64,000 bases of DNA from Hymenobacter wooponensis (GCF_004745865.1 NZ_SRKZ01000006.1:419381-483380); one strand, 5' to 3'. Positions 1-8,972 are shown, numbered from the stretch's first letter. A program made the numbers and translations. Notes: generated by a model not told the origin, from the sequence alone.

Positions 1-971
1 AAAAACTGCTGGAGGAAATTCCCTCCCTCGATCTGGCTGATTTTCGCTCTGGTGACCCGGAGCGCAAAGCCCGCTTTGTTCAACAACTCGGTGAAGCCTA
101 CCAGAACATTGGCTTCATTGCGCTTAAAAACCATGGTCTGAACGCTGAGCAGACCACCAAGCTCTACTCCGACGTGCAGTCGTTCTTTTCACTGCCCGAC
201 GACGTAAAGCAGCAGTACGAAAAGCCTGAGCTAGCTGGCCAGCGCGGCTACGTTAGCAAAGGCAAGGAGCACGCCAAAGGCCGCAATACCGGCGACCTGA
301 AGGAATTTTACCACGTAGGCCAGGAAGTAGACGACCCCAATGACCCCATTGGTGCTGAATACCCCGACAACATCTGGCCGAAGGAAGTAAACAGCTTTGC
401 TGAAACCTCCTTAACCACTTACAAGACCCTCGAAGCCGCCGGCAAAGATGTACTACGGGCCATTGCTCTGTACCTCAACTTGCCCGAGAACTACTTCGAT
501 GATAAGGTGCGCAACGGTAACAGCATTCTGCGCCCCATCCACTACTACCCCATCGAAAACCCGGACAGCGTTCCGGCCGATGCTGTTCGCGCTGCTGAGC
601 ACGGCGACATCAACCTGATTACGCTACTGATGGGAGCTTCTGCCGACGGCCTGCAAGTGTTGCGCCGCGACGGAAAGTGGATTCCAATTACTGCTCTCCC
701 CGACCAGATTGTGGTAAATGTGGGCGACATGCTGCAGCGCCTCACCAATGGCGTGCTGAAGAGCACCATCCACCGCGTGGTGAACCCACCCCGCGAGAAG
801 ATGAACTCTTCCCGTTACAGCATTCCCTTCTTCATGCACCCCCGCTCCGAAATGAGCTTGGCGGCCCTGGAGAGCTGCGTAACACCTGAAAACCCGAAAA
901 AGGAAGCCGATATTACTGCCGGCGAGTTCCTGAATGAGCGCCTCATAGAGCTGGGACTAAAGAAAAAATAG
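1..971 (+). CDS. Isopenicillin N synthase-like 2-oxoglutarate/Fe(II) oxygenase (5' end cut by window)
   Basis: A non-heme iron dioxygenase of the isopenicillin-N-synthase/flavonol-synthase family, probably cytosolic, substrate unknown. The reading frame is open from base 3, so the true start lies just outside the window; about 322 residues are visible and the family is about 310-340 long, so little is missing. The first visible residues match the DIOX_N domain (PSLDLADF, then NIGFIALKNHGL). Iron ligands are visible as H-G-D (nt 600-608) and the distal His in STIHRVVNPP; the 2-oxoglutarate-binding R-x-S is in SRYSIPFF. A strong hairpin with a T-run follows at 1059-1097, so it is transcribed apart from the next gene. 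A GTG at 174 is internal and would destroy the N-terminal domain. The family is certain; the reaction cannot be read from sequence. Confidence 0.9.
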   Translation, partial: KLLEEIPSLDLADFRSGDPERKARFVQQLGEAYQNIGFIALKNHGLNAEQTTKLYSDVQSFFSLPDDVKQQYEKPELAGQRGYVSKGKEHAKGRNTGDLKEFYHVGQEVDDPNDPIGAEYPDNIWPKEVNSFAETSLTTYKTLEAAGKDVLRAIALYLNLPENYFDDKVRNGNSILRPIHYYPIENPDSVPADAVRAAEHGDINLITLLMGASADGLQVLRRDGKWIPITALPDQIVVNVGDMLQRLTNGVLKSTIHRVVNPPREKMNSSRYSIPFFMHPRSEMSLAALESCVTPENPKKEADITAGEFLNERLIELGLKKK

Positions 972-1058
972 TCCCCTGGCCGTAGGTGCCCGCGCTTGAA
1001 CTCATCAGGACCTTACGTAATCCCACTCGCGCCACCTGCCCGTTCCCTTGTTTTCACG

Positions 1059-1097
1059 CCGGCCCCGGCTGCACCCGCAGTCGGGGCCGGTTGTTTT
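1059..1097 (+). terminator. Intrinsic terminator of the oxygenase gene
   Basis: CCGGCCCCG (1059-1067) pairs with CGGGGCCGG (1082-1090), followed by TTGTTTTT. It lies 90 bases after the oxygenase stop. Because it sits inside the longest open frame of the next gene, it argues that the next gene starts downstream of it. Confidence 0.8.
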
Positions 1098-1203
1098 TCT
1101 GGCTGGTTTCTGCTTCTTTGTCAAGCATCTACGCTGCATTGCCTTGCTACCCCAAAACCCTTCAACCGTACCTACTTCGCCCCCGCTCCGTCCGCCGGAA
1201 CGG

Positions 1204-2379
1204 GTGAAGCGCGGGCGTAACCTAATTTTCCTGAAGGATGTCGCGGCATTAGGCCTCACCGCTTTTGGTGGCCCTCAGGCCCACATGGCCATGATGCTGC
1301 GCCTGCTCGTTGACAAGCGCCGCTACCTTACCGCCGCCGACCTGCTGGAGATTACTGCCTTGTGTCAGATCTTACCGGGCCCCACTTCTACGCAAACCAT
1401 CACGGCTATTGGGTTCCGGCTGGGTGGTCCTAACCTGGCTTACCTCACCCTGCTGGTCTGGATGATTCCCTCGGTGTGCTTCATGACGGCAGCCGGCCTA
1501 ATGATCAGCTACCTCGATAAGGACCAAGTAGCCCGACTAGTCCAGTTTGTACAGCCCGTGGCCATTGGCTTTGTGGCCTACTCTGCCTATAAAATCTCCG
1601 AGAAGGTTATTCATACTAAAACCTCGGTGGGGATTATGGTGGTATCGGCACTACTAGTATACCGCTTTCAGTTGCCTTGGCTTATGCCTATTCTGCTACT
1701 GGCCGGCGGGAGCGTGACAACCTTCCGCTACCGAAAAATGCCTAGGGAGCAAACCATCCCGCTCCAAATTGAATGGTCGAACTTCTTGCTGTGGCTGGGA
1801 GTGTTTGTGAGTGCAGCTCTATTGGGCTCTTACACTAAGCTGTTGCCGGTTAGGCTCTTTGAGAATTTCTACCGCAACGGCAGCCTGGTATTTGGTGGTG
1901 GGCAGGTGCTGGCTCCTCTCTTCTACACTGAGTTTGTTGAGTTTAAGCATTACCTAACCAACAAAGAGTTTCTCTCTGGACTAGGCCTAGTGCAGGCCAT
2001 GCCGGGGCCTAATTTTTCCTTTGCCTCCTACATAGGAGCCTTGGCCATGCGCCAGGCGGGCAGCGGCATGAGCGGACAACTGTTGGGGGCTATGGTGGGA
2101 GTTGCCGGTATCTTCATGCCGGGCACGCTCCTTATCTTCTTCCTGATTCGTTTCTGGGACCAGCTGAAACGCTACCGAGTGATTAAAGCGTCGTTGGAAG
2201 GTATTAATGCAGTATCAGCCGGCTTAGTGTGTGCTGCTACCTTTTTGCTGTACCACCCCTTACCAGAAACCCCTGTTAACCTGGGGCTTATCGTGGTGAC
2301 TTTTTTGGTACTGCTCTGGGAGCGGGTGCCTTCCTACATCATTGTAGGAGCGGCGTTGCTGGCTGGGGTTATCTTTTAG
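1204..2379 (+). CDS. chrA: Chromate transporter family protein (ChrA-like, two-domain)
   Basis: An inner-membrane protein of the CHR family, which exports chromate in some bacteria; many members are uncharacterised. It has the duplicated two-domain form: an N-terminal half with FGGPQAHMAMM and QILPGPTSTQ, and a C-terminal half with FGGGQVLAPL and QAMPGPNFSFA, each followed by several hydrophobic helices. The open frame reaches back to 1048, but that stretch contains the terminator hairpin of the upstream gene, so a start after 1100 is likely. I chose GTG 1204 (VKRGRNLIFLKDVAALGLTAFGG), giving 391 residues as usual for long ChrA; TTG 1144 is an alternative. It converges with rmlA across a 24-bp hairpin. 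Chromate as real substrate is an inference from the family name only. Confidence 0.85.
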   Translation: MKRGRNLIFLKDVAALGLTAFGGPQAHMAMMLRLLVDKRRYLTAADLLEITALCQILPGPTSTQTITAIGFRLGGPNLAYLTLLVWMIPSVCFMTAAGLMISYLDKDQVARLVQFVQPVAIGFVAYSAYKISEKVIHTKTSVGIMVVSALLVYRFQLPWLMPILLLAGGSVTTFRYRKMPREQTIPLQIEWSNFLLWLGVFVSAALLGSYTKLLPVRLFENFYRNGSLVFGGGQVLAPLFYTEFVEFKHYLTNKEFLSGLGLVQAMPGPNFSFASYIGALAMRQAGSGMSGQLLGAMVGVAGIFMPGTLLIFFLIRFWDQLKRYRVIKASLEGINAVSAGLVCAATFLLYHPLPETPVNLGLIVVTFLVLLWERVPSYIIVGAALLAGVIF

Positions 2380-2392
2380 CTATAGAATACAT

Positions 2393-2448
2393 GAAGCCGC
2401 CTACTGGCCTAGCACAGAAAATTTTGTGCTAGGCCAGTAGGCGGCTTC
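2393..2448. terminator. Bidirectional terminator, 24-bp perfect inverted repeat
   Basis: Arms 2393-2416 and 2425-2448 are perfect reverse complements (24 bp) around an 8-base AT-rich loop. It lies between the stops of convergent chrA-like and rmlA genes. Each arm contains the recurring word GGCCTAGC/GCTAGGCC. There is no clean T-run, so termination efficiency is an assumption. Confidence 0.65.
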
Positions 2449-2477
2449 GTCTGTTTAGCGCTTACCTAAACAGGCTG

Positions 2478-3350
2478 TTACATCAATAGCTGCTCGGGCA
2501 GGTGCATTAGGTAGTCACCATAGCCACTCTTGCGAAGCGGAGCCGCAATTTCACGCAGTTGGTCAGCATTGATGAACCCCTGACGATAAGCTACTTCTTC
2601 GATAGAACCTACTTTGAGCCCCTGGCGCTGCTCTATTACGCGCACAAATTCGCCGGCCTGCATTAGGCTTTCAAAAGTGCCTGTGTCAAGCCAAGCTGTA
2701 CCACGGCCCAGGATTCCTACCTTTAATTTACCCCGACGCAGATACTCCTGGTTGATGTCTGTAATCTCGTACTCGCCGCGGGGGCTAGGCTTGAGGTTAC
2801 GGGCAATTTCGATTACCTCGTTATCGTAGAAATATAGGCCAGGTACCGCGTAGTTACTCTTGGGCTGCTTGGGCTTTTCCTCAATACTGAGGGCTTTGTG
2901 GTTCTCATCGAACTCCACTACGCCGTAACGCTCTGGGTCATGCACGTGATACGCATACACCACGCCCCCATCTGGGTTGTTGTTGGACTTGAGTAGTTCC
3001 TCCATGCCTTCGCCGTGGAAGATATTGTCGCCGAGCACCAGCGCTACCTTGTCATCGCCAATAAAGTCAGCACCTAGCACGAAGGCCTGAGCCAGGCCAT
3101 TTGGCACCTCCTGAATGGTGTACTGGAAGTTGCAGCCCAAGTTCTTACCATCTCCTAGCAGCTTTTTAAACTGCTCTTGGTCGTGGGGCGTCGTAATGAT
3201 GAGGATATCCTTAATACCAGCCATCATTAGAATCGACAGCGGATAGTATATCATCGGCTTGTCGTAGACGGGCATCAGCTGCTTGGAAACAGCTAGGGTA
3301 AGCGGGTGCAAACGGGTGCCAGAGCCACCGGCGAGGATAATACCTTTCAT
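2478..3350 (-). CDS. rmlA: Glucose-1-phosphate thymidylyltransferase
   Basis: Makes dTDP-glucose from dTTP and glucose-1-phosphate, the entry step to dTDP-6-deoxysugars. The 290 residues match the family length. The nucleotide-binding motif GGSGTRL is at residues 8-14, followed by KQLMPVYDKPMIYYPLS, and LVLGDNIFHG carries the metal-binding Asp. ATG at 3350. It is the last gene of a minus-strand run starting near 8.8 kb. rmlB is two genes upstream, but rmlC and rmlD are not in the window, so the end product need not be dTDP-rhamnose. Confidence 0.96.
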   Translation of the reverse strand: MKGIILAGGSGTRLHPLTLAVSKQLMPVYDKPMIYYPLSILMMAGIKDILIITTPHDQEQFKKLLGDGKNLGCNFQYTIQEVPNGLAQAFVLGADFIGDDKVALVLGDNIFHGEGMEELLKSNNNPDGGVVYAYHVHDPERYGVVEFDENHKALSIEEKPKQPKSNYAVPGLYFYDNEVIEIARNLKPSPRGEYEITDINQEYLRRGKLKVGILGRGTAWLDTGTFESLMQAGEFVRVIEQRQGLKVGSIEEVAYRQGFINADQLREIAAPLRKSGYGDYLMHLPEQLLM

Positions 3351-3426
3351 GTTAGGGTGTTGCTATAGTAAGATCTTGATTACTGGCTCTCGTGAAGCCA
3401 GCTAAGGCAGCGTAGGGGTGCTTTAG

Positions 3427-4434
3427 CTAATTCCGCTCTGCAATAAACTCCTGGTTGGCTTCAAACCAAGCAAGAGTCTTTTGCAACCCTTCCCGAATGC
3501 GGATTTGTGGGTTATAACCTAGCAGGTTCTGCGCTTTGCTGATATCGGCCAACGAGTCGCGAATATCACCTGGGCGGTCGGGGCCGTACTCAGGGGTAAT
3601 ATCTGAGCCGGCCTCTTCCTTCAGGATATTGAACAGGTCATTGAGGGAGGTCCGGTCTGCTACTGCGATGTTATACACTTGGTTCACAGCTTCTGGGTTT
3701 TGCACCAGCGCCGCTTTAATGTTGGCCTGCACGCAGTTTTCAACGAAGGTAAAGTCACGAGTCTGACCACCATCACCGTTCATGCGCGGCGACTTGCCCT
3801 CCAGCACAGCATCAATGAAGAGCGGAATAACGGCAGCATATGCCCCATTAGGGTCTTGGCGGGGACCAAAGATGTTGAAATAGCGCAGACCAATGATTTC
3901 CATGCCGTAGGTTTTGCCAAATACATCGGCATACAGCTCATTGGCGTACTTAGTCACGGCGTAAGGTGACAGCGGCTTGCCAATACGGTCTTCCACTTTT
4001 GGCAGGGCCTTATGGTCACCGTAGGTAGAGGAAGAAGCAGCGTACACGAAACGCTTTACTCCCGCTTCTTTGGCACCTACCAGCATGTTCACAAAGCCAC
4101 CAACGTTCACGTCATTACTCGTGATGGGGTCATTGATGGAACGAGGCACGGAGCCCAGTGCAGCTTGATGTAGCACTACATCAATACCCTGGCAGGCATC
4201 AATGCAGGTTTGCCGGTCGCGGATATCGCCCTCAATTACTCGCAATGCTGGGTTGCCTTCGAATAGGGCAACGTTCTTGCGGAAACCGTTAGAGTAGTTA
4301 TCCAGGACGCGCACTTCCTTGGCTCCGTACTTGAGCAGGTATTCGACCAAGTTAGAGCCAATAAAACCAGCTCCACCTGTTACCAGGAAAGCCAGATTAT
4401 CAATTGGCTGGTCGTGAAAGGGGGTATTGTACAC
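3427..4434 (-). CDS. NAD-dependent UDP-HexNAc 4-epimerase, WbpP/TviC-like SDR
   Basis: Extended short-chain dehydrogenase/reductase, probably interconverting UDP-GlcNAc (or its uronate) and the galacto epimer. The Rossmann motif GGAGFIG is at residues 20-26, the catalytic Ser in SSS 134-136, and YAVTK gives Tyr158 and Lys162. The N-terminal tail of about 15 residues before the beta-strand and the motif AALGSVPRSI are typical of WbpP rather than GalE. It starts at GTG 4434; no internal ATG precedes the Rossmann fold. The UDP-sugar dehydrogenase two genes upstream fits a UDP-GalNAcA-type branch as in Vi antigen (TviB/TviC). Exact substrate is inferred. Confidence 0.88.
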   Translation of the reverse strand: MYNTPFHDQPIDNLAFLVTGGAGFIGSNLVEYLLKYGAKEVRVLDNYSNGFRKNVALFEGNPALRVIEGDIRDRQTCIDACQGIDVVLHQAALGSVPRSINDPITSNDVNVGGFVNMLVGAKEAGVKRFVYAASSSTYGDHKALPKVEDRIGKPLSPYAVTKYANELYADVFGKTYGMEIIGLRYFNIFGPRQDPNGAYAAVIPLFIDAVLEGKSPRMNGDGGQTRDFTFVENCVQANIKAALVQNPEAVNQVYNIAVADRTSLNDLFNILKEEAGSDITPEYGPDRPGDIRDSLADISKAQNLLGYNPQIRIREGLQKTLAWFEANQEFIAERN

Positions 4435-4462
4435 GTTGTGTTGATTAACAGTGATGAATGCA

Positions 4463-4521
4463 CAATGAGCAATGGATTACTAAACAGCGTAGGCCACTGC
4501 TCATGTAATCATTGCTCATTG
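4463..4521. repeat. Spacer hairpin in the nucleotide-sugar operon
   Basis: 4463-4480 and 4505-4521 are inverted copies (17 bp, one bulged G) around a 24-base loop, located in the 94-base spacer between rmlB and the WbpP-like gene. No T-run follows on the minus strand, so an mRNA-stabilising or processing role is as likely as termination. Confidence 0.5.
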
Positions 4522-4528
4522 AAGCGCT

Positions 4529-5584
4529 TTAGCGCGTAGCGTATTGCTGCTGGTAGTACTGCTGATAAGCACCGCTAGTCACGTGCTCGAGCCACTCAGT
4601 GTTTTCTAGATACCAGTCTACTGTCTGCGATAAGCCTTGCTCGAACGTTACAGAAGGCTTCCAGCCCAACTCGTTCATGATTTTGCTACTATCGATAGCG
4701 TAGCGCAAATCATGGCCAGCCCGGTCGGTTACAAAGGTGATGAGCTTACGAGACGTACCTTTCTCTTTGCCAGTTTTCTCGTCGAGCGTGTCGCAGAGCA
4801 GGTGAATCAGCTCTAGGTTGGCCCACTCATTCACGCCACCAATGTTGTAGGTATCGCCCAGTTTGCCTTTGTGAAATACGGCGTCGATGGCAGTAGCGTG
4901 GTCTTTCACGAACAACCAATCGCGCACGTTTTCGCCCTTGCCGTACACCGGCACCGGCTGTCCGTGCTGAATACGGTGGATGGCCAACGGAATCAGCTTC
5001 TCAGGGAAGTGGTTGGGGCCGTAGTTATTCGAGCAGTTGCTCAGTTTCACGGGCAGGCCGTAGGTGTGGTGCCAGGCCCGCACGAAGTGGTCAGAAGAAG
5101 CCTTGGAAGCCGAGTACGGAGAGCGGGGATCGTAGCTGGTTTCTTCAGTGAACATCTCGGGGCCGAAATCTAGGGAGCCGTATACTTCGTCGGTGCTCAC
5201 ATGGTAGAAGGTTTTGCCTTCATAGCCCAGTGGCTTCCACAGGTTCTTGGCTGCATTCAGCAAGTGTACTGTGCCCAGTACGTTGGTCTTCACAAACGCC
5301 AGCGGATCAGTGATGCTGCGGTCAACGTGGGACTCAGCTGCTAGGTGAATCACCGCGTCGGGCTCTTCGGTAGCAAACAACTGATCTACAAAGGCTTGAT
5401 CCGTAATGTCGCCTTTCACCAAACGGTAGTTAGGCGCCGATTCAATATCGCGCAGGTTTTCGAGGTTGCCAGCGTAGGTCAGGGCATCCAAATTCAGAAT
5501 CTGATATTCCGGATACTTCGTTACGAACAAGCGCACCACGTGCGACCCAATGAAGCCGGCTCCGCCGGTGATGATGATTTTCAT
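4529..5584 (-). CDS. rmlB: dTDP-glucose 4,6-dehydratase
   Basis: Converts dTDP-glucose to dTDP-4-keto-6-deoxyglucose with bound NAD. The Rossmann motif GGAGFIG is at residues 7-13, the dehydratase triad Thr131-Asp132-Glu133 in HVSTDEVYG, and Tyr157/Lys161 in SPYSASK; NCSNNYGP and the C-terminal GWKPSVTFEQGL complete the family pattern. The open frame extends 12 codons further to 5620, but MKIIITGGAG at 5584 fits the family start, giving 351 residues. It lies in the minus-strand sugar operon between galE and the WbpP-like epimerase. Confidence 0.96.
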   Translation of the reverse strand: MKIIITGGAGFIGSHVVRLFVTKYPEYQILNLDALTYAGNLENLRDIESAPNYRLVKGDITDQAFVDQLFATEEPDAVIHLAAESHVDRSITDPLAFVKTNVLGTVHLLNAAKNLWKPLGYEGKTFYHVSTDEVYGSLDFGPEMFTEETSYDPRSPYSASKASSDHFVRAWHHTYGLPVKLSNCSNNYGPNHFPEKLIPLAIHRIQHGQPVPVYGKGENVRDWLFVKDHATAIDAVFHKGKLGDTYNIGGVNEWANLELIHLLCDTLDEKTGKEKGTSRKLITFVTDRAGHDLRYAIDSSKIMNELGWKPSVTFEQGLSQTVDWYLENTEWLEHVTSGAYQQYYQQQYATR

Positions 5585-5710
5585 AGATGTAAAGAGTACG
5601 TAAGGCCCGTTATGTGCCAAGCTTGCCAGGGTAAACTTACCACTGGCTGACGTTATGAAAAGACGATTTTCTTTGGACAGGCCTAGGAAGGCTTGTCTAT
5701 ACTACCTGCG

Positions 5711-6742
5711 TTACTTTTTTTGATCCAAGGCCTGCTGCCACTTCCAAGAGCTAGCGAGTGCCTCGTCGAGGGTAGAGGTAGTCGTAAAACCTAGTTCTGA
5801 GGTAGCCTTGGTAACATCGGCGTAGATAGCAGGGACATCACCGGGGCGAGGAGGGCCAATTTTGTAATTCAGCTTCTGGCCCGTGGCCCGCTCGAAGGCG
5901 TGCACCACTTCCAGCACTGAGTTACCATGACCGGTACCCACATTGAAGGTTTCTACCGCTTCGCCGTGGCCATCTAGCAGGCGCTGCACCGCTACAATGT
6001 GTGCTTTTGCTAAGTCTACCACGTGCACATAGTCACGGATGTTAGTACCGTCGGGCGTATCGTACGTGTCGCCGTAGATGGTAAGCTGCTCTCGGATACC
6101 GGCGGCCGTTTGCGTTACGAACGGCACCAGGTTTTGCGGTACGCCCAGGGGCAGTTCACCAATTTCAGCCGAAGGATGGGCCCCAATCGGGTTGAAATAG
6201 CGCAGCAAAATGGTTCGCAAGGGCTGCTCAGGCACGGCAGCAATATCACGCAGAATGTCTTCGCACATCTGCTTAGTAGCTCCGTAGGGAGAATTAGCCT
6301 TCTTCGTAGGCGTCTGCTCAGTTACGGGCAGCTGATCCGGAATGCCGTATACAGTGCAGGAAGAAGAGAAAACCAGTGCATTCACCCCAAACTCCCGCAT
6401 TACCGAAAGCAGGGCTAAGAGTGAGCCTACGTTGTTGCGGTAGTACTCCAGGGGTTTAGCTACTGACTCGCCTACTGCTTTGAAAGCGGCAAAGTGAATC
6501 ACGCCACGCAGGTTACCTTCCTCAGCAAATACCGCACGTAGGGCCTCCTCGTCGTTGCAGTCAATGTTGTGCACGGGCACGCGCACACCTAAAATGTGCT
6601 CTAGACCATCGAGCACCTGCTCACGCGAATTGCTGAAGTTATCCACTATCACCGGCAAAAAGCCAGCATTGTACAGCTCTACTACTGCGTGCGAGCCAAT
6701 GTAGCCCGCGCCGCCCGTTACTAGTATTTTGGTGCGCTCCAT
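5711..6742 (-). CDS. galE: UDP-glucose 4-epimerase
   Basis: Interconverts UDP-glucose and UDP-galactose. The 343 residues carry the Rossmann motif GGAGYIGSHA (residues 10-19), SSSCTVYG with the catalytic Ser, and SPYGATK with catalytic Tyr and Lys. The C-terminal half has YGDTYDTPDGTNIRDYVHVVDLA, diagnostic of GalE, and VFNVGTGHGNSVLEV. ATG at 6742. It belongs to the nucleotide-sugar operon and is separated from the upstream dehydrogenase gene by a short spacer holding a 14-bp hairpin. Confidence 0.95.
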   Translation of the reverse strand: MERTKILVTGGAGYIGSHAVVELYNAGFLPVIVDNFSNSREQVLDGLEHILGVRVPVHNIDCNDEEALRAVFAEEGNLRGVIHFAAFKAVGESVAKPLEYYRNNVGSLLALLSVMREFGVNALVFSSSCTVYGIPDQLPVTEQTPTKKANSPYGATKQMCEDILRDIAAVPEQPLRTILLRYFNPIGAHPSAEIGELPLGVPQNLVPFVTQTAAGIREQLTIYGDTYDTPDGTNIRDYVHVVDLAKAHIVAVQRLLDGHGEAVETFNVGTGHGNSVLEVVHAFERATGQKLNYKIGPPRPGDVPAIYADVTKATSELGFTTTSTLDEALASSWKWQQALDQKK

Positions 6743-6775
6743 TTTCAGTCGGTGAAACAGCCAGAGATCAAACTA

Positions 6776-6822
6776 ATGAGCTGATGAAGTAAGGTTATTA
6801 GGCCTGCTCTTCATCAGCTCAT
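6776..6822. repeat. Spacer hairpin between the UDP-sugar dehydrogenase and galE genes
   Basis: ATGAGCTGATGAAG (6776-6789) and its exact reverse complement (6809-6822) form a 14-bp stem around a 19-base loop in a 90-base spacer. A second operon spacer (4463-4521) holds a similar element, suggesting a shared role in transcript processing or attenuation; this is inference. Confidence 0.5.
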
Positions 6823-6832
6823 CAATTACTTT

Positions 6833-8131
6833 TTATAGGCTCCAGTAAGCCAATTCTTGAATCTTGTTGCGGAAGAGACCTTTGATGTCTACTACCACCG
6901 CCGGCTGGTTGGTAATAGATTTGAAATACGCCTCGTCTAACTCCATGTAAGGCTGGTGGCTTACGGCTACAATTATCGCATCGTAGTCGTTGCGGATCTG
7001 ATCCTGCGGAGTTAGGCGGAAGCCATACTCGTGGTGCAACTCATCGGAGTCAGCGTGCGGGTCAATGATATCGACATTAACGGAGAAGTTCTTCAGCTCC
7101 TGAATAACATCGGCCACTTTAGAGTTGCGGATGTCTTCCACGTTTTCTTTGAACGTGGCGCCCATCACTAGCACGCGGCCTTTAGCTACGTCTTTGCCCT
7201 GCTTAATCATGGTCTGCACCGTTTTGCGAGCAATGTAGGCTCCCATGTTATCATTGGTGGTGCGGCCCGAAAGAATCACCTTGGCATCGTAGCCCAGCTC
7301 TTTAGCCTTGTAGGTGAGGTAATAGGGGTCAACGCCAATGCAGTGGCCGCCTACCAGGCCAGGCGAGAACTTCAGGAAGTTCCACTTGGTGCCAGCGGCT
7401 TCCAGTACTTCATAGGTATTGATGCTCATGCGGTCGAAAATCATCGACAGCTCGTTCATCAGGGCAATGTTGACGTCGCGCTGGGTGTTCTCAATGATCT
7501 TAGCAGCTTCAGCTACTTTAATGCTGCTAGCGCGGTGTACTCCGGCCTTCACTACCAGTTCATACGTCTTGGCAATTTCTTCCAATGACTCAGCGTCGCA
7601 ACCGGCTACTACTTTCACAATGCTGGAAAGCGTGTGCTCTTTGTCGCCGGGGTTAATGCGCTCGGGAGAATAGCCCACCTTGAAGTCGCCATTGGCGAAG
7701 CTCAGTCCTGAGTGCTTCTCCATTACTGGAATGCAATCTTCTTCGGTGCAGCCTGGGTATACGGTGCTTTCAAACACCACGTAATCGCCCTTTTTCAGAA
7801 CTTTGCCTACCGAAGAAGAAGCGCCCAGCAGCGGCTTCAGGTCGGGCATGGCGTGCTCATCGATGGGCGTAGGCACTGCTACCACGTAGAAAGTAGCTTC
7901 GCGCAGTACATCCAAAGAATCGGTGAATTCAATATCGCAGCCCTCAAAATCCTTGGCTTCCAGCTCGCCGCTCGGATCAATGTTGTTGCGCATCATATCC
8001 ACCCGTTTCGCGTTGATATCAAAGCCAATCACTTTGATTTTGCGGGCAAATTCGAGGGCGATGGGCAGGCCTACGTAGCCGAGGCCAATAACGGCCAGCT
8101 TGGTTTGTTTCTGGAGGAGTTGCTCGTACAC
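6833..8131 (-). CDS. UDP-N-acetylhexosamine 6-dehydrogenase (TviB/WbpO-like)
   Basis: NAD-dependent oxidation of a UDP-HexNAc to the uronic acid. GLGYVG is at residues 16-21; the catalytic Lys206 (SSIKVAEAAK) and Cys264 (GGHCIGVDPYY) are present, and ATFKENVEDIRNSK marks the C-terminal UDP-binding domain. The 432 residues and the sequence around Cys fit the TviB/WbpO group rather than UDP-glucose dehydrogenase. The start is GTG 8131. Directly upstream is a WbpD/WlbB-like acetyltransferase, whose known partners also act on UDP-HexNAc uronates, so the two probably share one pathway. Confidence 0.92.
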   Translation of the reverse strand: MYEQLLQKQTKLAVIGLGYVGLPIALEFARKIKVIGFDINAKRVDMMRNNIDPSGELEAKDFEGCDIEFTDSLDVLREATFYVVAVPTPIDEHAMPDLKPLLGASSSVGKVLKKGDYVVFESTVYPGCTEEDCIPVMEKHSGLSFANGDFKVGYSPERINPGDKEHTLSSIVKVVAGCDAESLEEIAKTYELVVKAGVHRASSIKVAEAAKIIENTQRDVNIALMNELSMIFDRMSINTYEVLEAAGTKWNFLKFSPGLVGGHCIGVDPYYLTYKAKELGYDAKVILSGRTTNDNMGAYIARKTVQTMIKQGKDVAKGRVLVMGATFKENVEDIRNSKVADVIQELKNFSVNVDIIDPHADSDELHHEYGFRLTPQDQIRNDYDAIIVAVSHQPYMELDEAYFKSITNQPAVVVDIKGLFRNKIQELAYWSL

Positions 8132-8181
8132 GGGTCGGGACTTAGAAACTTGAGTTAGTAAAGACGGAAAAAGCTGGCAGC

Positions 8182-8775
8182 TTATAATTCTGGGGTAATA
8201 GGAGAAACCTGGTTATTCATCAGGCGATACTGTTGGCCGCTTTCAGCGCAAGTGGCTAGGCCATTGGCATCAAAGCTCAACTGATGCCCGTGCGTGCTCA
8301 TCCAGCCGCGGGGGCGGGCAGGATTGCCATACACGAGGGAATAAGGTGCTACATCGGTAGTTACCACGGAGCCCGCGCCTACAAACGCATACTCTCCGAG
8401 GCGGATACCACACACAATAGTGCTGTTAGCCCCAATACTTGTGCCACGTTCTACTAAGGTAGGACGATACTCATGGCGGCGGGGCACGGCAGAGCGCGGA
8501 TTTAGCACATTTGTAAAGACCACAGAAGGACCAATAAAGACATCGTCGGCGCACTCTACGCCAGTGTAGAGGCTAACGTTGTTCTGCACCTTCACATTTC
8601 TACCTAATCGTACACCATCGGCCACAAATACATTCTGGCCTAGGGAACAATCAGGGCCTAACTCGGCCCCGGCACTGATGTGCGAGAAATGCCAAATTCG
8701 GCAACCATCACCAATGCGGCACCCCTCATCTAGGATGGCAGTAGAGTGCGCATAGTAAGCCAAAGGCTCAGGCAT
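8182..8775 (-). CDS. Hexapeptide-repeat N-acetyltransferase, WbpD/WlbB-like
   Basis: Left-handed beta-helix acyltransferase, likely acetylating the 3-amino group of a UDP-2-acetamido-3-amino-uronate. Hexapeptide repeats run from about residue 12 to 150 (IGDGCRI, LGQNVFVADGVRLGRNVKVQNNVSLYTGV, IGANSTIVCGIRLGEYAFVGAGSVV), followed by YGNPARPRGWMS. The 197 residues and VVFTNVLNPRS match the WlbB/WxcM-N group. It is the first gene of the minus-strand sugar operon and has a TAnnTTTG element 33 bases upstream. The aminotransferase (WbpE) and oxidase (WbpB/WlbA) that normally supply its substrate are absent from the window. Confidence 0.88.
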   Translation of the reverse strand: MPEPLAYYAHSTAILDEGCRIGDGCRIWHFSHISAGAELGPDCSLGQNVFVADGVRLGRNVKVQNNVSLYTGVECADDVFIGPSVVFTNVLNPRSAVPRRHEYRPTLVERGTSIGANSTIVCGIRLGEYAFVGAGSVVTTDVAPYSLVYGNPARPRGWMSTHGHQLSFDANGLATCAESGQQYRLMNNQVSPITPEL

Positions 8776-8807
8776 ACCGAGGTGATTGGAGAGAGGAATT
8801 CAGCCGG

Positions 8808-8815
8808 CAAAGGTA
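8808..8815 (-). promoter_or_regulatory. TAnnTTTG -7 element for the nucleotide-sugar operon
   Basis: TACCTTTG on the minus strand, 33 bases before the ATG of the acetyltransferase gene. It matches the Bacteroidota primary-sigma -7 consensus. No clear -33 TTG is visible at the expected distance. Confidence 0.6.
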
Positions 8816-8972
8816 GGGGTTTTGCTAGTTCGGTAGGATAGAACTTTGAACGGATGCGAGTTAAGGTTCTGCTAACAGTCAGCAAATACCATATCAAGGC
8901 AGCCCACCTCGGCGGTAGTTGACGCTATATCGACCTTGTTAGGACTCTATGAAAGGGGCAACTTCTTTTTTC

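Noticed and set aside
1048..1203. N-terminal extension of the chromate-transporter gene
   Set aside because: It includes the terminator hairpin of the upstream gene (1059-1097) and shows no family similarity; starts after 1100 are more likely.
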